From a virus, in the IMG/VR virus record IMGVR_UViG_3300006305_000046, positions 1 through 21,745 of that record: DNA of 21,745 bases, one strand, 5' to 3'. Positions 12,274-21,200 of this stretch are shown here, piece after piece. Numbering within the stretch: position 1 is the stretch's first letter; every line of letters starts with the position of its first letter. Under the pieces are notes generated by a model, which was not told the origin of the DNA, made no database searches, and saw nothing but the letters and a program-made list of their open reading frames with translations. Position numbers and translations under genes: made by a program.

Positions 12274-15015
12274 ATGGAAACAAAAAAATTTTTAGAGAGA
12301 GTTTTAGGTGATGGATATTATTCTGTACTAGGTCTTGGTGACAAGAAAGTACAGAGCTTCCATGCAACTATAGATGATGTAATAAGCAGGGCTAACGAGT
12401 TAGATGCTGAAGGTATAAACGCATACTTTGGATTAGCCACTTTTACAACAAGTAATGATCGAAAAGTAACAAACGTAAAGAGTCTGAGTTCTTTTTACTT
12501 AGACTTGGATTGTGGTGTTGGTAAAGAGTACCCTGACCAGAATACAGCTTTTCATGATTTAAAAAGGTTTATCAAAGAGACAGGTCTACCTCGCCCGATG
12601 TTAATTAATTCTGGGTATGGTATACACGTATACTGGGTGCTTACAGAGAGTGTATCCTATGGTGAGTGGCTACCCGTGGCCCAGGGACTGAAGGATATGT
12701 GTATACAGCATAACTTGTCAGCAGACAATGGTGTAACTGCCGATGCTGCGCGGGTACTTAGAGTTCCTGGCACACGTAACCACAAACGTGGCACACAGAA
12801 ACCTGTCATGTTCTTTGGTACAGGTGAGTTTCGTGACGTGGAGTTTGATGAGTTTGCACGATTGATTGGTAAAGAGGGGGTGACTGTACCTACCAAAGTG
12901 GACAACGAAGAGAGTGCGTTTAAGAAAGCTATAATAGAAAACTCAGAGTTTGGTTTTAAAAACATACTGACCAAGACCATGAAAGGTGGAGGATGCGAAC
13001 AGTTAAAAAATATAATGGAGAACCAACAAGATATAAGCGAACCGTTGTGGAGAGCAGGGCTGTCTATCGCAAAGTTCTGTAATGATGCAGACAAAGCCGT
13101 GCATAAGATGTCTGAGAGACACCCAGAGTACAGCAAACACTTAACAGATGAGAAGGTGGAACTTATAAAAGGTCCTTATACGTGTGCTAAGTTTGCAGAA
13201 GAAGACCCAGAGCCATGCTCGACTTGTTCGCATTGGGACAAGATAACTTCTCCAATATCTCTAGGTAAGAGTATAAAGAAAGCACCTGCGTCAAAAGACA
13301 TACCTCTATATCCAGAGCCGTACTTTCGGGGGGCGAATGGTGGCGTGTATATGCGTTTTAAAGATAAAGAGGGTAATACAGAAGATAAGATGATATACCA
13401 GAATGACTTGTATGTTACTAAGCGTATTCGTGACGAGGACACAGGTGAAGCTGTCGTCATGCGATTACACTTGCCGCAAGATGGTATTAGAGAGTTTACA
13501 GTTCCTCTAACTTCTGTAACATCTAGGGAAGAACTTAGAAAACAACTAGCTATGGAAGGTATAGCTGTGTTGGGTATGGAGGATATAATGAAGTATACAA
13601 CGACATGGATAACACAACTGCAAGCAAAGACGACAGCTGACATGGCTCGCACACAGTTTGGTTGGTCAGATGAAGAGCTTGGAGGTTTTGTTCTTGGTAA
13701 GGAAGAGATACGTAAAGATGACGTGCGGTCTAACCCTCCATCAGTGCAAACAGCAGGATTAATGAAAGCATTTGAACCCAAAGGCACGTTAGAGGAGTGG
13801 AAGAACTTAGCTAACTTTTATAACCGTGACGGGTTTGAACTGCATCAGTTTGTGGTTGGCACGTCATTTGGTTCGCCTCTCATGTCTCTTTTACCAATAA
13901 ACTGTGCAGGATTACACCTAAATGGTGGGTCAGGAGTTGGTAAGACTACAGCTATGAACACAGCTTTGTCTGTATGGGGTAATCACGCTGACTTGTTAAT
14001 ATTTGAAAAGGATACGCACAACTCTATGATGAACAGAGGGGAGCTGTATCACAGTCTACCATTATATATGGACGAACTTACGAACGCTTCGGCTAGAGAA
14101 TTGTCTGACCTTGTGTATCAGCTTACAAGCGGTAAACAAAGAAACAGAATGTCTCAAGGTGGAAACGTAGAACGAAAGCGGGGTAAGCCTTGGAAACTCA
14201 TAGCAGTCACAAGCGCAAACCGTAGTCTAATAGAAAAAATAAGCACAGCCAAAGCCATGCCAAAAGCTGAAGCGCAGAGACTTATGGAGATACGTGTCCC
14301 AGATATGAAGTTTGGTTCGAAAGAAGAAACAGACAAGTTTAACTTACAGCTACAACGTAACCACGGTCATGCAGGTAGGATATACATAAAATATGTTATC
14401 AACCACTTGGAAGAAGTACAGAAGCTCCTACAAAAAGTACAAGTCAGAGTAGACACTCAAGCAGGATTAAAAGCGGAGAATAGATTTTGGTCTGCTCTGG
14501 TAGCGGCTAGTATGACAGGCGTTATATTAGCAAATCGTTTGGGGCTTGTGGATTATGATCCAAAGAAAGTGTTTAAGTGGGCGATAGATCGTTTGAAAGA
14601 GAGCAAGAACGAAGTATCAGACATGAGTGTATCTGTAGAAGAAACACTTAATGATTACATACACGAACATTGGAGTAACGTATTATGGATAAAAAGCACT
14701 GACGACCTGCGTAAGCAAGAAGATGGTGTCACTAATATTGTTATACCTGAAGCATTACCAAGAGGTAAATTGGTTGCACGTTATGAAACTGATCTGAAAC
14801 GTGCTTATCTTATACCAAAGCCCTTGAAGGCATGGTGCGGACAACAGCAGATAGATTATACATCTTTTATGCAGGATCTTAGAACCAAGCTAGGTGCAAC
14901 AAACACTACTATGCGTCTAAGTAAAGGCACACACATGAACCTGCCTGTAACGAGAGTTATAGCTGTAGATTGCTCTATAGAGAATGAGAATAAGACAAGG
15001 CATATTGAAGTCTGA
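12274..15015 (+). CDS. Primase-polymerase/helicase fusion (AEP-like primase plus P-loop ATPase)
   Basis: The ATG at 12274 gives 913 residues with AAGGTGGGA at 12262-12270; the in-frame TTG at 12241 lies inside the structured element and is rejected. The N-terminal part is primase-polymerase-like: YLDLD with D77 and D79, SGYGIHVYW (113-121, H118), and R163-V-P-G-T-R-N-H-K (163-171). A cysteine cluster C304, C315-x2-C318 then SPISLG is probably a zinc site. The helicase part (about 350-750) has Walker A GGSGVGKTT (551-559), Walker B LYMDE (597-601) and a sensor-like VTSAN (645-649), similar to DUF927-type phage ATPases. It should unwind DNA and make primers for the family A polymerase. The far C-terminus (after about 800) is unassigned. 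Confidence 0.88.
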   Translation: METKKFLERVLGDGYYSVLGLGDKKVQSFHATIDDVISRANELDAEGINAYFGLATFTTSNDRKVTNVKSLSSFYLDLDCGVGKEYPDQNTAFHDLKRFIKETGLPRPMLINSGYGIHVYWVLTESVSYGEWLPVAQGLKDMCIQHNLSADNGVTADAARVLRVPGTRNHKRGTQKPVMFFGTGEFRDVEFDEFARLIGKEGVTVPTKVDNEESAFKKAIIENSEFGFKNILTKTMKGGGCEQLKNIMENQQDISEPLWRAGLSIAKFCNDADKAVHKMSERHPEYSKHLTDEKVELIKGPYTCAKFAEEDPEPCSTCSHWDKITSPISLGKSIKKAPASKDIPLYPEPYFRGANGGVYMRFKDKEGNTEDKMIYQNDLYVTKRIRDEDTGEAVVMRLHLPQDGIREFTVPLTSVTSREELRKQLAMEGIAVLGMEDIMKYTTTWITQLQAKTTADMARTQFGWSDEELGGFVLGKEEIRKDDVRSNPPSVQTAGLMKAFEPKGTLEEWKNLANFYNRDGFELHQFVVGTSFGSPLMSLLPINCAGLHLNGGSGVGKTTAMNTALSVWGNHADLLIFEKDTHNSMMNRGELYHSLPLYMDELTNASARELSDLVYQLTSGKQRNRMSQGGNVERKRGKPWKLIAVTSANRSLIEKISTAKAMPKAEAQRLMEIRVPDMKFGSKEETDKFNLQLQRNHGHAGRIYIKYVINHLEEVQKLLQKVQVRVDTQAGLKAENRFWSALVAASMTGVILANRLGLVDYDPKKVFKWAIDRLKESKNEVSDMSVSVEETLNDYIHEHWSNVLWIKSTDDLRKQEDGVTNIVIPEALPRGKLVARYETDLKRAYLIPKPLKAWCGQQQIDYTSFMQDLRTKLGATNTTMRLSKGTHMNLPVTRVIAVDCSIENENKTRHIEV

Positions 15016-15217
15016 TGATTTGAACCCAGATGGTGTGAGAATTATAGTAGACTGGGATAATATGGTAACAAGTTCTTCTGTATTCATCCTATGTATCAAT
15101 ACCCAGGCGGCTATACAACAAATAAAAAATATAGCAAAAACAAAAGGTTGGGATATAAAAACGCATGTGCGTGTAGAAGATAATAAATTAGGTGTTCGCA
15201 TTTGGAGAATTTTGTGA
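14984..15217 (+). CDS. Small conserved-looking phage protein, 77 residues
   Basis: The ATG at 14984 gives a 32-base overlap with the primase-helicase gene; TTG codons at 15005 and 15020 are alternative starts. The core reads VRIIVDWDNMV, a hydrophobic segment SSVFILCIN, then a helix (AAIQQIKNIAKTKGW) and a strand pair ending LGVRIWRIL. This suggests a small alpha/beta fold (beta-beta-alpha-beta-beta). I recall similar short proteins beside phage replication genes, with no known function. It is the last + strand gene; hairpins follow 10 bases after its stop. Confidence 0.72.
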   Translation: MRIRQGILKSDDLNPDGVRIIVDWDNMVTSSSVFILCINTQAAIQQIKNIAKTKGWDIKTHVRVEDNKLGVRIWRIL

Positions 15218-15227
15218 TAAATGTAGG

Positions 15228-15248
15228 GTGACAGGTTACACTTGTCAC
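15228..15248. repeat. Hairpin between the convergent gene blocks
   Basis: GTGACA (15228-15233) pairs with TGTCAC (15243-15248) around a nine-base loop, 10 bases after the last + strand stop codon. A pyrimidine run with many T (15249-15260) follows. It shares the GTGAC/GTCAC arms with the terminator just downstream, so the two may act in tandem, or one may be a degenerate copy of the other. Confidence 0.45.
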
Positions 15249-15262
15249 TCTCTTTCTCTTAT

Positions 15263-15291
15263 GTGACCATCTTCGGGTGGTCACTCTTTTT
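15263..15291 (+). terminator. Rho-independent terminator with C(UUCG)G tetraloop
   Basis: GTGACCATC (15263-15271) pairs with GGTGGTCAC (15276-15284), nine pairs with one G-U, closed by the very stable C(UUCG)G tetraloop. TCTTTTT (15285-15291) follows. It should end the whole + strand transcription block. The T tract overlaps the stop codon (15290-15292) of the convergent minus-strand gene, so the two blocks meet with no spare sequence. On the minus strand the flank is purine-rich, so termination there would be poor. Confidence 0.8.
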
Positions 15292-18200
15292 ACCCAAAAA
15301 ATCTATAGTCTTTGTCGTACTCGCTCTCATTCATCAATAAGAGCATTCTGTTTGCTGAAGATATGTTTATACCATTATTCATACGTATATCTTTAGATGT
15401 CTCTCTATGTCGTTTCATAGATCTCATTATGTCCTCACCTGTTATGGTGGATAGAGGGTGTCGTTTGTTGTGAGCTATCAACTCTTTATATGCTTCCTCG
15501 TACAATTCTAAATTACCTTGACGCATGCTTACATAAAGTTTCTTTGTTAGTTGTGTCTTCTTTCGGTTTATAGATGTGTCTATGCCTTTTTTGATATTGT
15601 TCTTTTCCATTTGCCGTGTGTACTCTACGGGAGGAAACCCTGCGAACTGACCAAGTAGGTCTCCGAAAGTAGGATCTCCGTATATGGCATCACCTCTACG
15701 TGTAAGATAACCCTCTCTGGTTATTCTACCAAACGGACCTGCTTTCCATGCGTTAGCCAATGCGGCAGGTAAAGCATTTTCTACGCCTCTTTCGAAGTTA
15801 CCTTCTTTAAAATCGTTGGTAGCTCGTAATAGTCTGTCAACTGTGCTTAACGCAGGACCTCCCAGATAGAACAGCAAGTTCTCTTCGAATGAAGCGTCTT
15901 TGTTATAACGGTTTTCTTGTATTAGTAGTCCTGTAAGACGAGTTCTGGATGCTATATCCATACCTGTTATAAGGTTTACAGCTCCTTTGTACCACTCTTC
16001 TCCTACTGTTTTTCTTACGATGGTGTCTGCATCGTCTTCTTCATCATCTAAAAACAAGTCCCATATCATAGTTATAGCCCCATACAAAGGAAGACCTTGT
16101 ATACCTGCAAAGAACAATGCGCTTAAATGTATACCTGCCAACTGTTTTAAAGCCACTATCCTGTCAGGGTCAGTTAAATCTTTATCTCTTCTTATAAGCT
16201 CACGTACGGACTGTATCATGGTGGTGTACATGCGTATTCCATAACTTTTGTACATCATGGCGACACGACCAATATTCTGCTGTGCTATACGTGGAGCCGT
16301 CTCTAACACCGTACCTCCGTTAGTTTCTTGTGTTTTACGAAGTGCCAGCTCTACAGCATCTTGCACTTGCTTGTCAGTAGCTGCATCGGCTAGCTTACTG
16401 AAAGAGTACTCACCCTCTTTAAACATAGTGTTATTTGGGTCTACAGACTTTCTGAGGGCTAACTCATAAGAAGCTAGAAGCGTTGCTTGACGGTTAGCAC
16501 GTTCCGCAAAGTTAAACATGGCTGCAGAAAATCCTGCCACCTTATCTATCATGTTGTAGTCCCCTCGCGTATCTCGTCCTGTCTCTCCTAGTCCTAGGGC
16601 ATCTAGTATCCAAGACCGCGTGAGCTGCCCTCTTTCATCTGCCTCTTTTATGAGAGGGGCAAACGCCTTCATTTTTAACTTCTCTCCTTCACGAAGCTGC
16701 CTGTTACCTATCTTATCTCTAACGGTGTACTCTCCGTCTTTGATGTCGTAGTAAGATGTTATATCAACTTTACCGTTACCAACAATCTTCGCGGCTTCCA
16801 TTATCGTGCCGTATGTCCTACCATACCCATACTCTGCACCGAAATAGGGGTACACAAACAAGGGTATCTGAGACAAGTTAACAAGTGCCGACGATATGTT
16901 AAAACCAATGGTGTAAAGAAACGCTGTCTGGTTTGCTGTTTTTGCTATTTTCTCTACCCCTTTGTAATCAGGGCCTTGCCTCGCAAACTTAGATCTTTTT
17001 AGAAGGTCGTCACCTATTCTCTTTACACTTGGATAGCCTATACCTAAGTCTCTTAGGAAAGAATTACTTTGATAAGCCTTCTCGTCTTTGGACTTTTTTA
17101 TAACTGCACGTATGTCGTTCTCTATATTTCTAAGCTCTCTACCTTTTTCTAACTGCACAACCTGACGAGCAAGACTAAAACCTTTATCTTTAAATGCTGC
17201 AAAAGAGTCAGGGTCAAAACCTACAACACCTTTTCTGGCGGTGAGTGATTTAGCAAATGATGTTTCTGGTAACGTGTTTATATACAGTTTTACAATTTCG
17301 TCTTTTACAGCTTTCTTTTCTTCTGCGGGTAGTTTGCCTTCGTTTATGGCTGTGAGTATATCCCCTACAAACCCAGTCGGTGGTGAGTTAACAAAGTCAG
17401 AAGTGGCATCTTGTTGGCTGTATACACGCACAGAGTTCGCAACCACCGTATCATCCGCGTCTAGCTTTCGGGCAAGATTATCAGCAGCGGTTTGCGTTTT
17501 TGTTAGAAGTGTAACTCTTGGATCACCGTCTTTTTCTGGGTCTTTAACTTCATATGTTACTACGTAGTCTCCTTCACGTATGAGAGGAAAATACACATCT
17601 AAATTTCTTGGGTTAAATATTTTAGCAAGTGGGCCTTTCTTCATATTCTCAACCTGCTTTGCGTCCATTGAACGCCTTAGTTCTGTTTCTATTGACTTCT
17701 TTAGTTTATCATATTCTTTTTTATAATACTCACGCATATCCTTGTACGCCTGTTTACCTGCAGGACTTAACTTTCTCCACACTTTTTGATTCTGCTCCCA
17801 CTTCTCTCTTAGGTTATTACCGCCTTCTTTATCAAATTTATCTTGCCCTTTTAATTTGCCTGACTGATAAATGTAATCACTTCTTTTCTTCAACGGGTCT
17901 ACTTGATATATAGTAGCCCCATACTTCAGGCTGTATATTACGTCATCAAGCACAGCTTTGTCTGAATTAGGGTCTGTCATGTAAGGTTTTAGTTTTTGCA
18001 CAACTTCGTCAAACTCTTGCCCTGCTCGTTCCAAACCACCTCTTTGTTTCTGCACAAGTATGTTTAGTTTATTGCCCAGACCGTTAAACCCTGCTCTGTC
18101 TGCTATGGTGGTTGCTGTTAACAGGTCATTTACCCCCATAAACAAGTCTTTTGCAAAATTAGTTACCCCTCCTCTAGCTAGAGTTTCAACAGCACGGTCT

Positions 18201-21200
18201 ATAAACGTATCTTGTTCCTGATTGTTCATAAACTTTTTACGTTTCTGAGGACCGTTTAAGAAAGAATTAAAACTTTTTTTCATGTCTGATGGACTCATAA
18301 AGTACGTACCTGCATCACGATACTTTGGCGCAGGAGCTAGTAAACTGTCTATAATATCACTTGTTATAGAGAGAGCATCTATGTCTACCCTGGGCTGCTT
18401 GGTTAAACGTCTCCACAGATTACCAAAGAAATTTCTAATCCTTTGCATGGCTGTTATCTTTTCCCCTCGTATATTTATACGACTTAGTTCCTGTTGGAAA
18501 AGATGATTACTTAATATTTCAGATACAAACTCGTCTACATTCTTTGTGCCATATGCTGTGCCTAACCTGTCTTTTACTTGGTCAAATATAGTTTTTATCT
18601 GATTAGCAAACGCACTTGACGGGTTGGCTAGCTCTGCAGAAGCCAAGGCGTGTCCCATCTCGTGTAATAACACGTGAGGTGTCATACCAGATTCTGCGTC
18701 TAATTTTATAGTGTTAGTCTTAGGGTCAAACAACCCTGCTGCTTTTCTTCTACCAACTTTTAAATTCTTTACGATAACAACTTCAGTTGTGCCTACTAAG
18801 TCAGCAAACTTGTTAGCAACTTGGGCTACTATTCTGTTATCAGTATCTAAGGCTAATACTTTTAAGGCTTCAAATAGTCTATTGTTAGCTAAATGATCTA
18901 CAGCTATGGTAGATAATGAATATTCAAGGTCCATAACAGCCTTTATTGGCAGTAAGAGTTCCTCCCCTTTTCTAGCGTCCACCTCTTTTCTTATTAGCAT
19001 GCCGTTCTCACGAGCATATTTCATAGCTATAGCTACGGCTTCTTCAGATGTTAACGTTGTTTTCTTTTTTCTCTGTTTTAAAAAACGCTCCTCTTTCTTA
19101 CGTTCAACAGCTTTAGCCCCAAACTTCTCCAACTCCTTTCTTTTCTTAATTGTTTCTGCTTCTGCTGACCCTCTACCCGTGCCTTCATATTCTGCTTTAT
19201 ATCTGAAGTAGTACAAGTCTTTTGCCACATCTTTTAGATCGTTTTTGGTGTAGGCTGGTTTTGTTAAGCTAGTGGTTGTTAACAAGTCAAGTGATGGTCT
19301 AGTATCAGAAAAAGTTGGTACAAGATTAAGTGTGTTTTCTAAATATTTTTTTGCTTCCTGAACCGACTTCTTCCAAGCTTTTTGTCTTCTTTCTTCAGCA
19401 CCTACAGGGTCAACTCCAGGTGCGTAGCGGTCATACCTTTTCATGTCAAGATAGGACATGCCTAAAAGGTCAGCTAAATCTTTTCTGATCGTTTCTTTTT
19501 CTTTTTTAGTAAACTGCCTTTGTTTGTCTGTAATAGGTATTATTCTATTTTGCTTTATGCTGTAAAAACCAAGGTCTCCTACTAGGTCTTCATCAAACCG
19601 CTTTCCTGTTGTGGGGTCCACCACTTGCTTCTTAAAAAGTTTTTCATCTTTTTTACTCTGTTCTCTGTCTTTCTCGGCTTCTTTTTCAACTTCTACAGGC
19701 TTTGCTGTTCTAACTATGTTTTGTTGTGCTTTAGTGCCTATGGGTTTGTCTTTACTGTAAAACTCTACTCTGTTGTTAAACCAAGCCTTTCCTTCTGGGG
19801 ACAAGTTATTATCTACCCAAACCGCTACTCTTAACGCAGCTTCCTGCCCTGTATTATCTAAGAAATACGCATCCTTTGCTTTTGGGGTAGAAGGCCCAAT
19901 CTTTTTTCTCATCCCCTTATAGTAGACTCCTCCAACATCTTGTTCTTTGCCGTAGATAAATATTTTTTCCCCTGCTTCTTCTCTTTCCACTAACTTTTGT
20001 ATGTAAGTGTCAAAATCTCCGTCTACGGCAGGATTAAATGGAGCTACATCAGGATTTATTATTGCTCTTGGTTTTGCTTTAAACTTTTTTATCTCTTTAG
20101 TTTTAGCTTTTTCTATGGCTTTCAGTTTTTGTAAAGATGTAGCATTGTCAGGTATTTCCGCTTCTCTTTCAGGAAACCGCATCTGATAAGCTGCTTCATC
20201 TAAAGCGTTTTCTATACTAGGGTCTTTACTAAGAGTTTGAGCCACAAGAAAATCCATATTAGGGTAATCTGCGTCTAGATCTTCTTTAGGATCTCCTTCA
20301 AACTTTCCTCTTTCTCGTGGAGGTTTTGACTCTATCAAAGCTATTATCTTGTTTTTATCTTGCAAGGGTAGATCGTCCATATCTAACGAAGAAGTTCTTT
20401 TTGAAAGATTAAACTGTTCTAAATCTCTAGGTTTTTGCCCTGCCTCAAGGTAATATTTTGTCTCTAGATTCTTCTTGTATACAGACTCTGCTTTTTCATT
20501 TGCCTCTTTCGTCTCTTTAGGTTGAAACCCTCTTAAAAACTTAGGAGGTATCTTAACAACATCTTTACCTGCTTTTTCAGATAATTTATCTCTAGCATCT
20601 CCTATTGTCATACCGTCAGAAACGGGTATTTTATTACTTTCAAGTATTGACTCTGTTTCAGGATCAATCTTTTCCGATAGGTTGGCATAGTATTGGTCAG
20701 GAGTCTGATCTACACGGTTCACTCTTTTTAAGAAAATTTCACCTGCTGGAGTTATATTTAAAAACTCTCTATCACCTCTACCAAGCCGATCTAGCCCCTC
20801 TTTTTCTCGTTCTTTTACTTTCTTTATAGCCTCGACTAACTCACCTCCGTACTCCTCATCTAGTGCAGCAGCAGCCTCATCTATATTAGCAGCTTCAATG
20901 TCTTTTGGCACTCCTGTAACATCTGGTCCCATTCTTGACCTAGGAAACCCTTTTTCTTGTAAAACGCTTTGTTGTTGTTTTATTTCTAAAGCGTCCATAT
21001 CAGCATCAGGGTCTTGTATACCTGCTTTAAAGTCTTCTGTTAGTGTAGCGTCTTTCTTTCTTTTTCTTGTAATATCATCTGTAGCAAGTTTTCCAGAAGG
21101 ACCCACTCTAGTGCGTCCAGTTTTCTTAGATTTGGAGGGATCAACACGTCTTCCTGTTTCTCGTTCGCCTCGTAAATTAGCTTCAGTGCCTTCTCCACTT

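Noticed and set aside
13176-13787. Minus-strand frame of 203 codons inside the primase-helicase gene
   Set aside because: The + strand protein has catalytic motifs on both sides of and through this region; the reverse frame is Ser-rich with no motif.
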